Origin: Sphingomonas taxi
Lineage (GTDB): Bacteria > Pseudomonadota > Alphaproteobacteria > Sphingomonadales > Sphingomonadaceae
Reading direction: 5' to 3'
Assembly (NCBI GenBank): GCA_003243195.1
Contig: QFQI01000002.1
Coordinates: 434,001-498,000, forward strand
DNA: 64,000 bases
The position numbers and the translations under genes are program-made. How positions within the stretch are numbered: position 1 is the stretch's first letter; each line of letters starts with the position of its first letter. The notes beneath the pieces are model-generated. The model ran no database searches. It was not told where the DNA came from and saw only the letters and a program-made list of their open reading frames with translations. This document shows, one piece after another, positions 17,444-25,026 of this stretch.

Positions 17444-18114
17444 CCCGCGCCGGCCGTTTCGACGCCTTGCTGTTCGATTTCGACGGCGTCCTGATCGAAA
17501 GCGAGGAGAGCGGCAACCGCCATATCGCCGACTATCTGACCGGCATCGGCCATCCGACCACTCCCGAACAGTCGATGGCCAATTTCATGGGCCTCGCGGG
17601 GACGGACTTCCTGCACGCGATCGAGACGTGGATCGGCCGGCCGCTGCCCGACGGCTTCCACGCCGCGCGGCAGGTCGAGAACGAACGCTGCCTCGCCGAA
17701 GGCGTCGCGGAGGTCGCGGGCGCAGTGGCGTTCGTCCGCGCGCTGCCCGCTGCGCTGCCGCGCGCGGTGGTGTCGTCGAGTCGTGTCCGCTGGATCGCCA
17801 CCCACCTCGACCATCTGGGCCTGCGCGATGCGTTCGGCGAGCATCTGTATTCGGGCAGCGAGCATGTCAAGCGCGGCAAGCCCGCGCCCGACCTCTACTG
17901 GTTCGCGGCGCGGCGGCTGGGCGTCGCGATCGAGCGCTGCGCGATCATCGAGGACTCGCCGGTCGGCGCGACCGGCGCGGTGGCCAGCGGCGCGCATGTC
18001 ATCGGGCTGACCGCGGGCGGCCATTGCGGCCCGGACCACGCCGACCGCCTGCGCGCGATCGGCGTCCATTCGGTTGCGCGCGACTTCAGCGAGGTGGCGG
18101 CGCTGCTCGCCTGA
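17440..18114 (+). CDS. HAD-superfamily hydrolase (phosphoglycolate phosphatase-like)
   Basis: A 224-residue HAD phosphatase: motif I DFDGVLIES near residues 12-20 with both catalytic aspartates, motif II VVSSSR, and the motif III/IV region KRGKPAPDLYWFAARRLG followed by CAIIEDSPVGATGA. The architecture, with an alpha-helical cap after motif I, fits subfamily IA enzymes such as phosphoglycolate or beta-phosphoglucomutase types; the substrate is not predictable. It is translationally coupled to the YggS gene and convergent with ribA, with only 19 bp between stops. Confidence 0.9.
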   Translation: MTRAGRFDALLFDFDGVLIESEESGNRHIADYLTGIGHPTTPEQSMANFMGLAGTDFLHAIETWIGRPLPDGFHAARQVENERCLAEGVAEVAGAVAFVRALPAALPRAVVSSSRVRWIATHLDHLGLRDAFGEHLYSGSEHVKRGKPAPDLYWFAARRLGVAIERCAIIEDSPVGATGAVASGAHVIGLTAGGHCGPDHADRLRAIGVHSVARDFSEVAALLA

Positions 18115-18133
18115 CGCGAGAAGCGCCCCGGCG

Positions 18134-19192
18134 CTACAATTGGTGCCCCGTCCGGTCGCGCTTGGTGGCGAGATAGCGTTCGTTGTGCGGATTGGCGGGC
18201 AGCGCGTGCGGCACGCGTTCCACCACCTGCACGCCCGCCGCCTCCAGCCCGGCGACCTTGGCCGGATTGTTGGTCAGCAACCGCACCCGGTCCTGTCCCA
18301 GCAGGGTCAGCATCCGCGCCGCCACCCCGAAATCGCGCGCGTCGATCGCAAAGCCCAGCCGCATGTTCGCGTCCACCGTGTCGAAGCCTTGATCCTGCAA
18401 CGCATAGGCGCGCAGCTTGTTGACCAGCCCGATCCCACGCCCCTCCTGCCGCAGGTACAGCAGCACGCCCCACCCCGACGCGCGGATCGCCGCCAGCGCG
18501 GCGTCGAGCTGCGGCCCGCAATCGCATTTCAGGCTGCCGAGCACGTCGCCGGTCAGGCATTCGCTGTGCAACCGCACCAGCGGCGCGGCGCCGGTAGGGG
18601 TGCCGATCACCAGCGCGACATGTTCGTCGGCGCTCTCGGGCGAACGGAACGCGACGATCTCCGCATCCTCGGCCTGCGCGACCGGCAACCGCGCGCGCAC
18701 CGCGATCCCCAGCCGGCCGGCATCCTCGTGCGCGTCGATATCGGCGGTCCGCACGATCACCTCGGGCGTGCCCGCCCCGATGAAGAACGCCGGCAGCAGC
18801 CCGGCGATCCGCGCCAGCCGCAATGCCGCCGCCGCCGCGACCGGCTGCGCCACGTCCACGCTGCGGAACGGCCCCTTCAGCGGCGTCGCGAGGTCGAGCT
18901 GCGGATCGGCCAGCGCGGTGGCCAGCGCCATGTCGAACCACGGCGCATGCTCCACCACCACCGGCCGGTCCGGGTCGGCCGCCGCACGCTGGTTGGTGAG
19001 CTTCAGCGTCTCGGCGCGCCCGCTGGAGATCAGCACGTCCCAGGTCGGCGCGAACGCCGCCAGCCGCGCCGCGTCGGCGGTCTCGATCGCCAGCAGCACC
19101 AGCGGCGCCTCGCCATCGGCGTGGATCGCGATCGGCCAGCCGCGCCGCATCGCGTCGATCGCGCGCGCGGCGTCGCGACCCGACGCGCTCAC
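18134..19192 (-). CDS. ribA: GTP cyclohydrolase II
   Basis: First enzyme of riboflavin synthesis, 352 residues. The C-terminal catalytic domain has RLHSECLTGDVLGS and then KCDCG, giving the three zinc cysteines. LLYLRQEGRGIGLVNKLRAY follows, then the substrate-binding DARDFGVAARMLTLLG and LTNNPAK. The first ~140 residues (from MRRGWPIAIHADGE through LKLTNQ) resemble a degenerate dihydroxybutanone-phosphate-synthase-like module; I infer this from pattern only. The GTG start at 19192 overlaps the xth stop (GTGA), so ribA follows xth in one transcript. Confidence 0.9.
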   Translation of the reverse strand: MSASGRDAARAIDAMRRGWPIAIHADGEAPLVLLAIETADAARLAAFAPTWDVLISSGRAETLKLTNQRAAADPDRPVVVEHAPWFDMALATALADPQLDLATPLKGPFRSVDVAQPVAAAAALRLARIAGLLPAFFIGAGTPEVIVRTADIDAHEDAGRLGIAVRARLPVAQAEDAEIVAFRSPESADEHVALVIGTPTGAAPLVRLHSECLTGDVLGSLKCDCGPQLDAALAAIRASGWGVLLYLRQEGRGIGLVNKLRAYALQDQGFDTVDANMRLGFAIDARDFGVAARMLTLLGQDRVRLLTNNPAKVAGLEAAGVQVVERVPHALPANPHNERYLATKRDRTGHQL

Positions 19193-19971
19193 CAGGCGAA
19201 CTCGGTCATGATCGGCACATGATCGGACGGTTTCAGCCAGCTCCTGCACGCCTCGAACACGGTGTGCGCGCGCGCGGTCCGCGCCACGTCGCCCGTCGCC
19301 CACATATGGTCGAGCCGTCGCCCGCGATCGTTCTTCGTCCAGTCGGGTGAGCGATAGCTCCACCACGTATGCAGCCGCGCCGGCGCGGGGTGGAAGTGGC
19401 GGCCGAGATCGACCCAGTCGTTCGACGCCTTCAGCCGCTCCAGCGCCTCGACCTCGACCGGGGTATGACTGACCACCTTCAACAGCGCCTTGTGGCTCCA
19501 CACGTCGCTGGGCAGCGGCGCGATGTTGAAGTCGCCGGTCAGGATCGTCGGCGCGGCGAGCGATTCGGACCAGCGCGTCATCCGCTCGACGAAATCCAGC
19601 TTCTGCCCGAATTTGGCGTTCACCGTGCGATCGGGCACGTCGCCGCCGGCGGGAACATAGACGTTCTCCAGCCGCACCCCGTTGGGCAGCCGCACGCCCA
19701 GGTGCCGCGCCTCGCGGTTCGCCTGCCAGTCGAGCCGGTCGTCCTCGACCACCGGCACCCGCGCGACGATCGCCACCCCGTGGTGCATCCGCTGTCCGTG
19801 CAGCAGGATGTGGTCGTAGCCGAGCGCGCGAAAGGCGTCGGCGGGGAAGTCCGCGTCGATCACCTTGGTTTCCTGAAGGCACAGCACATCGGGCTGCGCC
19901 TCGCGCAGGAATTGCTCGACGATGTCGATCCGGAAACGGACCGAATTGATGTTCCAGGACACGATCTTCAC
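19189..19971 (-). CDS. xth: Exodeoxyribonuclease III (AP endonuclease)
   Basis: Base-excision-repair nuclease, 260 residues. KIVSWNINSVR at the start, VLCLQETK near residue 32, the central NVYVPAGGD, ILTGDFNIAP near 147, and SDHVPIMTEF at the end supply the metal-binding and catalytic Asp/Asn/His residues of the ExoIII family. I start at GTG 19971, which begins at the conserved KIVSWN; an upstream in-frame start would add about 12 unconserved residues. Downstream it is coupled to ribA; upstream a terminator separates it from lolA. Confidence 0.95.
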   Translation of the reverse strand: MKIVSWNINSVRFRIDIVEQFLREAQPDVLCLQETKVIDADFPADAFRALGYDHILLHGQRMHHGVAIVARVPVVEDDRLDWQANREARHLGVRLPNGVRLENVYVPAGGDVPDRTVNAKFGQKLDFVERMTRWSESLAAPTILTGDFNIAPLPSDVWSHKALLKVVSHTPVEVEALERLKASNDWVDLGRHFHPAPARLHTWWSYRSPDWTKNDRGRRLDHMWATGDVARTARAHTVFEACRSWLKPSDHVPIMTEFAW

Positions 19972-20023
19972 GCGAGGGTGGTTAGACCGGGGGAGCGGGC
20001 CGGACAAGGCGCGCCGCGCCGCA

Positions 20024-20049
20024 CGCAGAAAGGCCCCCGCTCCGGGGGC
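20024..20049 (-). terminator. Strong GC hairpin terminator downstream of lolA
   Basis: On the minus strand the 7-bp perfect stem GCCCCCG/CGGGGGC (20033-20039 with 20043-20049, three-base loop) is followed by CTTTCT. It ends the lolA transcript or any small RNA made from the lolA 3' region, and insulates xth-ribA. Confidence 0.75.
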
Positions 20050-20197
20050 ATGGAGCGAGGGCCGACTCAGCGTTCATCACGCAAGCGGTGGGTGGAGGCA
20101 CCGGGCAACAGGGGGAAAATCCCGATGGCCCCACCGACCGTGATGTCCTTCTAGGCGTCGCAGCCTTTCACGTTGATGAACGAATTGGAAAAAATGT
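20050..20197 (-). other. Unexplained 148-bp element between the lolA stop and its terminator
   Basis: This stretch is richer in A/T than the genes around it. An inverted repeat GATGAAC/GTTCATC (20175-20181 with 20196-20202, 14-base loop) straddles the lolA stop, and GTTCATC recurs at 20072-20078. On the minus strand a 16-codon frame beginning MNIFSNSFINVKGCDA starts on the ATGA that ends lolA and stops at TAG; the same frame then stays open for about 27 more codons. It could be a 3'-UTR-derived small RNA or a tiny coupled peptide. I cannot decide which. Confidence 0.35.
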
Positions 20198-20809
20198 TCA
20201 TCCCGTCCGCCCCTGGCGACGCGGGTCGACCCAGCGGAACGTGGCGTCGCTCACCGGCACGTTGAAGCGCTGGTCGCTCAGCCGGATCGTGGTGCGATTG
20301 CCCTGGCTGTCGAGCGCCGCCCAGCCTTGCAGCAACAGGCCCGCCGGCGCGCTGGCGCTGCGCGCGAACACCAGCGTGATGCGGCCATATTCGGGGTGCT
20401 TGGGGTCATAGGCCTCGACCGACAGCACCGCCGGATTGTCCCCGCGCACTACCCTGGCATAGCGCGAGATATCGCGCGTCGGGTCCAGCAGCACGCCGAG
20501 CGGCGAATTGCCGATCGGCCAGCGCTGCACCTGCTTCACCGAATAATCGACGAACGTCAGCGCCTTTCCGTCGCCGACGATCAGCAGCGGCACGCCCTTC
20601 TGGTACTGGAAGCGGATCTTGCCCGGCTTCTTCATCGTCAGCGTGCCGGTCAGCACCTGGCCGTTGCGGTCGGTCTGGCTGAACGCCGCGGTCATCGACT
20701 GGGTGCCGCTCAGGTGGCGCTGCACCGCCGCCAGCTCCGGATCGGTCTGCGCCGCCGCCGGTGCCGCGACCGCGACCAGCATGGTGAACGGCAGGAGGGA
20801 TTTTGTCAT
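20198..20809 (-). CDS. lolA: LolA-like outer-membrane lipoprotein carrier
   Basis: A 203-residue periplasmic protein. A cleavable signal peptide (MTKSLLPFTMLVAVAAPAAAQ) is followed by the LolA half-barrel: AAFSQTDRNGQVLTGTLTMK, PGKIRFQYQKG and LLIVGDGKALTFVD are typical of the alphaproteobacterial LolA type. The start at 20809 follows AGGAG at seven bases; the frame opens further upstream, but those codons precede the signal peptide and are not conserved in style. It carries lipoproteins such as LptE and BamE, both encoded in this window. Confidence 0.9.
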   Translation of the reverse strand: MTKSLLPFTMLVAVAAPAAAQTDPELAAVQRHLSGTQSMTAAFSQTDRNGQVLTGTLTMKKPGKIRFQYQKGVPLLIVGDGKALTFVDYSVKQVQRWPIGNSPLGVLLDPTRDISRYARVVRGDNPAVLSVEAYDPKHPEYGRITLVFARSASAPAGLLLQGWAALDSQGNRTTIRLSDQRFNVPVSDATFRWVDPRRQGRTG

Positions 20810-20876
20810 GATGGCTCCTGACAGATTCGGGGAAGCGCCGCGGATGCCACCACGGCGTTGAACCCGCACTGAACCC

Positions 20877-21614
20877 CTAGGTGAACAGCGTGACCAGCCC
20901 CGGCGTGTTCTCCGCCCCGACCCAGCCTTCGTGGATCATGCGGATCGCGACCACCAGGATCACCGCCAGCCCGACATAGGCGATCCAGCGGTAACGGTCG
21001 ATGATCCGCGCGATCAGGTTCGCCGCCAGCCCCATCAGCGCCACCGACAGCAGCAGCCCGACGACGAGGATGCCGGGATGCTCGCGCGCCGCGCCCGCCA
21101 CCGCCAGCACGTTGTCGAGGCTCATCGACACGTCGGCGACCGCCACCGCCCAGGCCGCCCCGACGAAGCTCTTCGCCGACTTCAGCCCGGCCTGCTCGTC
21201 GCCGACGATTTCCTCCGATCCGGGGCTGTGGGTACCGCTGCGGATCTCGCGCCAGAACTTCCAGCTCACCCACAGCAGCAACAGCCCGCCGGCGAACACC
21301 AGCCCGACGATCCCCATCAGCCAGGTGACGATCAGCGCGAAGAAGATCCGCAGCACCAGCGCCGCGCCGATGCCGATCAGGATCACCTTCTTGCGCTGGT
21401 CCGCCGGCAGCCCGGCGGCGAGCGCGCCGACGACGATCGCATTGTCGCCGGCCAGCACCAGGTCGATCATCAGCACCGATCCGAACGCCGCCAGCGCGGC
21501 GGGATCGGACAGGTTGGAGAAATCGGCGACGATATGCTGCCAGATCTCGCCCAGCGATCCCGGCCCCTGGATGGATGCGGCGGCGGCGGCCGCCAGCGTG
21601 GCGATCAGGCTCAA
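20877..21614 (-). CDS. TerC family integral membrane protein
   Basis: A 245-residue membrane protein with about seven hydrophobic segments. The two TerC signature motifs are present: DLVLAGDNAIVVGALAAGLP near residue 50 and DVSMSLDNVLAVAGAAREHP near 165, with acidic residues inside the membrane that likely bind metal. Family members export manganese or load metal onto exoenzymes, but the name comes from tellurite resistance; no tellurite genes are near. It is transcribed in the same direction as rho, after the rho hairpin. Confidence 0.9.
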   Translation of the reverse strand: MSLIATLAAAAAASIQGPGSLGEIWQHIVADFSNLSDPAALAAFGSVLMIDLVLAGDNAIVVGALAAGLPADQRKKVILIGIGAALVLRIFFALIVTWLMGIVGLVFAGGLLLLWVSWKFWREIRSGTHSPGSEEIVGDEQAGLKSAKSFVGAAWAVAVADVSMSLDNVLAVAGAAREHPGILVVGLLLSVALMGLAANLIARIIDRYRWIAYVGLAVILVVAIRMIHEGWVGAENTPGLVTLFT

Positions 21615-21786
21615 GAGGTCACTCCCCGGTTTGGACGATCGTCAATGATGCCCTGCGCCATAACGTTCCGGCGCGGGAATGCCATGGGTGTCGGGTGGCG
21701 CGCAGGTCTCGCTGCGGCCATCCGCCGTGGCGAAGCTGCCTCGTCGGCCGGGCGCGTGGCCGCGCCCGCCGGCCGCGCCGGCGCGA

Positions 21787-21811
21787 GTCCCGCCGCGGCA
21801 AGCGGCGGGAC
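21787..21811 (-). terminator. Hairpin downstream of rho
   Basis: A perfect 10-bp stem, GTCCCGCCGC at 21787-21796 with GCGGCGGGAC at 21802-21811 and a five-base loop, begins nine bases after the rho stop. No T-run follows on the minus strand, so it may stabilise the mRNA end rather than terminate. Confidence 0.55.
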
Positions 21812-21819
21812 GCACCCGG

Positions 21820-23079
21820 CTATTGATTCATGCTGTCGAAGAAATCCGCGTTGGTCTTCGAATCCTTCATCTTGCCCAGCAGGAATTCCACCGCGTCGAC
21901 GGTGCCCATCTGCATGAGGATGCGGCGCAGCACCCACATCTTGGAAAGCTGCCCCTTCTCGACCAGCAGCTCCTCCTTGCGCGTGCCCGACTTGGACACG
22001 TCGATCGCCGGGAAGATGCGCTTGTCGGAGATCTTGCGGTCCAGCACGATCTCGGCGTTGCCGGTGCCCTTGAACTCCTCGAAGATCACCTCGTCCATGC
22101 GGCTGCCGGTGTCGATCAGCGAGGTCGAGATGATCGTCAGCGATCCGCCCTCCTCGATGTTGCGCGCCGCGCCGAAGAAGCGCTTCGGCCGCTGCAGCGC
22201 ATTGGCGTCGACGCCGCCGGTCAGCACCTTGCCCGACGAGGGCACCACCGTGTTGTAGGCGCGGCCCAGGCGCGTGATGTTGTCCAGCAGGATCACCACG
22301 TCCTTCTTGTGCTCGACCAGCCGCTTGGCCTTCTCGATCACCATCTCGGCGACCTGGACGTGGCGCGTCGCGGGTTCGTCGAAGGTGGAGGACACCACCT
22401 CGCCGTTCACCGTGCGCTGCATGTCGGTGACTTCCTCGGGCCGCTCGTCGATCAGCAGCACCAGCAGGAACACCTCCGGGTGGTTGTGGCTGATCGCGCG
22501 CGCGATGTTCTGCATCATGATCGTCTTGCCGACGCGCGGCGGCGCGACGATCAGGCAGCGCTGCCCCTTGCCGATCGGCGCGACCACGTCGAGCACGCGG
22601 CCCGACTTGTCCTTGATGGTCGGATCCTCGATCTCCATCTTCAGCCGCTCGTCCGGGTAGAGCGGCGTCAAATTGTCGAAGTTCACGCGGTGGCGCACGC
22701 GGTCCGGGTCTTCGAAATTGACCTGCGTGATCTTCACCAGCGCGAAATAGCGCTCGCCGTCCTTCGGCCCGCGGATCTCGCCTTCAACGGTGTCGCCGGT
22801 GCGCAGCCCGTGCTTGCGGACCTGGTTGGGGCTGACATAGATGTCGTCGGGGCCGGCCAGGTAATTGGCCTGCGCCGATCGCAGGAAGCCGAATCCGTCG
22901 GTCAGGACCTCGATCGTCCCCTCGCCCATGATCTGCTCGCCGTTCTCGGCCTGGACCTTCAGGATCGCGAACATCAGGTCCTGCTTGCGCAGCGTCGACG
23001 CGCCCTCGACGCCCAGTTCCTCGGCAAGCTGCACGAGCTCGGCCGGCGCCTTCTTCTTCAAATCCTTGAGATGCATCAA
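21820..23079 (-). CDS. rho: Transcription termination factor Rho
   Basis: A 419-residue hexameric RNA helicase. The N-terminal helix bundle starts MMHLKDLKKKAPAELVQLAE, the cold-shock-like primary RNA-binding fold contains GFGFLRS, the P-loop is VAPPRVGKTIMM near residue 180, and the Q/R-loop region follows. Normal length with no insertion in the N-terminal domain, unlike some actinobacterial Rhos. The 159-bp leader upstream and the absence of an overlap with hemJ suggest its own promoter. Confidence 0.97.
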   Translation of the reverse strand: MMHLKDLKKKAPAELVQLAEELGVEGASTLRKQDLMFAILKVQAENGEQIMGEGTIEVLTDGFGFLRSAQANYLAGPDDIYVSPNQVRKHGLRTGDTVEGEIRGPKDGERYFALVKITQVNFEDPDRVRHRVNFDNLTPLYPDERLKMEIEDPTIKDKSGRVLDVVAPIGKGQRCLIVAPPRVGKTIMMQNIARAISHNHPEVFLLVLLIDERPEEVTDMQRTVNGEVVSSTFDEPATRHVQVAEMVIEKAKRLVEHKKDVVILLDNITRLGRAYNTVVPSSGKVLTGGVDANALQRPKRFFGAARNIEEGGSLTIISTSLIDTGSRMDEVIFEEFKGTGNAEIVLDRKISDKRIFPAIDVSKSGTRKEELLVEKGQLSKMWVLRRILMQMGTVDAVEFLLGKMKDSKTNADFFDSMNQ

Positions 23080-23190
23080 TCATGTCCGATGTGATCGGGG
23101 GTCGGGGAAAGCTCGGCCGGCGATGGGAAACGCGCGAGAAACGAAGCTGGGTAAGGCAGCGGGCCGTGAACCGGCCACACCGTGGGCGCG

Positions 23191-23218
23191 AGGTATGGCT
23201 CGCGCACGCCTTAGTCAA
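23191..23218 (-). promoter_or_regulatory. Candidate promoter for rho
   Basis: On the minus strand TTGACT (23218-23213) and ATACCT (23196-23191) are separated by 16 bases, leaving a leader of about 105 nt before the rho start. The -35 is near consensus, the -10 poor. Rho genes are often autoregulated through long leaders; whether that applies here is not visible. Confidence 0.4.
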
Positions 23219-23238
23219 GCGCCGCGAGGCGGAGTTCG

Positions 23239-23697
23239 TCAGAACGGCTTCACGATCACCAGGATCACGATCAGCGTCGCGGCCAGCGCCGGGATCTCGT
23301 TCATCATCCGCAGCGCCTTGTTCGACACGGTGGCGCGCCCCTTCGCCAGCTTCTTCGCATAGCCCACCGCCCAGCCGTGATAGCCCGAGAGCAGCACCAC
23401 GATGCCCAGCTTCGCGTGCAGCCAGCCCAGCCCCGGCGCGCCGTCCGCGATCCCGCTGTTGAACGCCAGCGCCAGCCCCAGCACCCACACGGCGATCATC
23501 GCCGGGGTCAGGATGATGCCGCGCAGCTTGTTCTCGCGCTCCACCCAGCGGGCGGCCTCGGCGGGGTCCGACAATCCCTCCTGATGATAGACCAGATAGC
23601 GCGGCAGCATGAACATGCCCGCCATCCAGAAGATCACGAAGATCACATGCGCGGCCTTCACCCAGTCGTAGGCGGCCCCCAGGAACCCGGCCATCAT
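23239..23697 (-). CDS. hemJ: Protoporphyrinogen oxidase HemJ
   Basis: A 152-residue four-helix membrane protein that oxidises protoporphyrinogen IX. Conserved histidines are seen in KAAHVIFVIFWMAGMFMLPR (residue ~16) and in GWLHAKLGIVVLLSGYHGW, and RYLVYH lies between them. It starts with ATGATG at 23697, overlapping the hemE stop (ATGA), so it is translated with hemE, another haem-pathway enzyme. The long upstream open frame lies antisense to nothing but belongs to hemE in another phase, so it was discarded. Confidence 0.93.
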   Translation of the reverse strand: MMAGFLGAAYDWVKAAHVIFVIFWMAGMFMLPRYLVYHQEGLSDPAEAARWVERENKLRGIILTPAMIAVWVLGLALAFNSGIADGAPGLGWLHAKLGIVVLLSGYHGWAVGYAKKLAKGRATVSNKALRMMNEIPALAATLIVILVIVKPF

Positions 23698-24722
23698 TCG
23701 CCCCTCACGCGTTGCAGCAACCGCTCGACATGCGGCACCGGGGTGTGTTGCCCGATGCCGTGGCCGAGATTGAAGACGTGCGGCCGCTCCGGGAAAGCCG
23801 CCAGCACGCGGTCGATCCCCGCGTCCAGCGCCGCGCCGCCGGTCAGCAGCGCGAGCGGATCGAGGTTGCCCTGTACCGGCAGCCCGGGCGGCAGCACCGC
23901 ATCGGCCCACGCCGGATCGACCGTCTCGTCCAGCCCGATCGCATCGACGCCGGTTCCCGCGGCATAAGCGGCGAGCTTGCCCCCCGCCCCCTTCGGAAAG
24001 CCGATGACCGGCACCCCCGGGCACCGCGCGCGCACGCCGTCGACGATCGCGCGGTTGGGTGCGACGACCCAGCGGTCGAATTGCGCGGGGGACAGGCTGC
24101 CCGCCCAGCTATCGAACAATTGCACCGCCTCCACGCCCGCCGCGATCTGCCCGGCGAGATAGTCGACCGTCGTCGCCACCACCGCGTCGATGATGCGGGC
24201 GAACGCCGCCGGATCGGCATAGGCCATGCGGCGCGTCGCCTCCTGGTCGCGGCTGCCCTGCCCCGCCACCATATAGGTCGCGACCGTCCATGGTGATCCC
24301 GCGAATCCCAGGAAGGTCGTTTCCGCGGGCAGCGCCGCCGCCACGCCGCGCACCGTGGCATAGACCGGATCGAGCCGCGCCGGCGCCGCCGTCAGCGTCT
24401 CCAGCGCGGCATCGACCAGCGCCGGGGCCAGCCGTGGCCCCTCGCCCGCGCCGAACGTCAGGTCCTGCCCCAGCGCCCATGGCACCATCAGGATGTCGGA
24501 GAACAGGATCGCGCCATCGAAGCCGAAGCGGCGGATCGGCTGCAACGTCACCTCGGCGGCGGCGACCGGATCGGTGGCCAGCGCCAGGAACCCGCCCTTC
24601 TCGGCCCGCAGCGCGCGATATTCGGGCAGGTAGCGCCCGGCCTGCCGCATCAGCCAGGTCGGCGGTCGGTCGGAACGGGCGCCGTTCAGGACGCGCAACA
24701 GGGGTTTTTCCACGATCGGCAT
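23694..24722 (-). CDS. hemE: Uroporphyrinogen decarboxylase
   Basis: Cytosolic haem-pathway enzyme, 342 residues. The substrate-binding N-terminus PPTWLMRQAGRYLPEYRALR near residues 19-38, FDGAILFSDILMVPWALG, GFAGSPWTVATYMV and the C-terminal FNLGHGIGQHTPV are all hallmark segments. The minus-strand ribosome-binding site AAGAAGG lies four bases before ATG 24722. In alphaproteobacteria hemE classically borders the chromosomal origin, and the adjacent 300 bp carry DnaA boxes. Confidence 0.97.
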   Translation of the reverse strand: MPIVEKPLLRVLNGARSDRPPTWLMRQAGRYLPEYRALRAEKGGFLALATDPVAAAEVTLQPIRRFGFDGAILFSDILMVPWALGQDLTFGAGEGPRLAPALVDAALETLTAAPARLDPVYATVRGVAAALPAETTFLGFAGSPWTVATYMVAGQGSRDQEATRRMAYADPAAFARIIDAVVATTVDYLAGQIAAGVEAVQLFDSWAGSLSPAQFDRWVVAPNRAIVDGVRARCPGVPVIGFPKGAGGKLAAYAAGTGVDAIGLDETVDPAWADAVLPPGLPVQGNLDPLALLTGGAALDAGIDRVLAAFPERPHVFNLGHGIGQHTPVPHVERLLQRVRGE

Positions 24723-25026
24723 GCGGCCTTCTTCAGTTCAAAGAAGATTCAATGAGAGAGGTTGTTGATGTGGTGGGCGCGTTGGTGCCGGGGCTTATGC
24801 GTCATCACCGGAAATGCCAACAGCTTGACTCCCGCGCGCCCGACGAAGACGCCGGGATTCGACGAAACGTTCCCCGTGACTCACAGGCTGTGGACAAGTT
24901 CGTGTCCTGGGGACGGCGCTGTGGATGGAATCCGATTCATCCACGACCCGCCGGTGCGCTTGGCCGCGCGGACAAGTTACGCTAGCGCCGGTCCCCATGT
25001 TATCCACAGATCGGCCAAGGTCCGCC
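24723..25026. other. Probable chromosomal replication origin (oriC)
   Basis: A 304-bp gene-free interval between divergent hemE and the DUF299 kinase gene, the position of oriC in Caulobacter and Rickettsia. It has one perfect DnaA box (25000-25008), a one-mismatch box TGTGGACAA at 24889-24897, two weaker boxes at 24920-24928 and 24937-24945, and a GGACAAGTT direct repeat (24892-24900, 24970-24978). The hemE-side ~50 bp are A/T-rich with an inverted repeat CTTCTT/AAGAAG (24728-24733, 24741-24746), a possible unwinding element. Six GANTC sites fall within 24746-24938. No CtrA TTAA-N7-TTAA box was found. Confidence 0.75.
25000..25008 (-). other. Perfect DnaA box
   Basis: TTATCCACA on the plus strand (TGTGGATAA on the minus), the consensus DnaA-binding nonamer. 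It lies 19 bases before the ppsR start, inside the proposed origin. Confidence 0.8.

Noticed and set aside
23100..23150. Possible further copy of the dispersed repeat (GGGAAACGCGCGAG) in the rho leader
   Set aside because: Only about eight bases match the core and the palindrome is not preserved.
24723..25026. CtrA control of the origin
   Set aside because: I looked for TTAA-N7-TTAA or paired TTAACCAT half-sites as in Caulobacter and found none, so I do not claim CtrA control.
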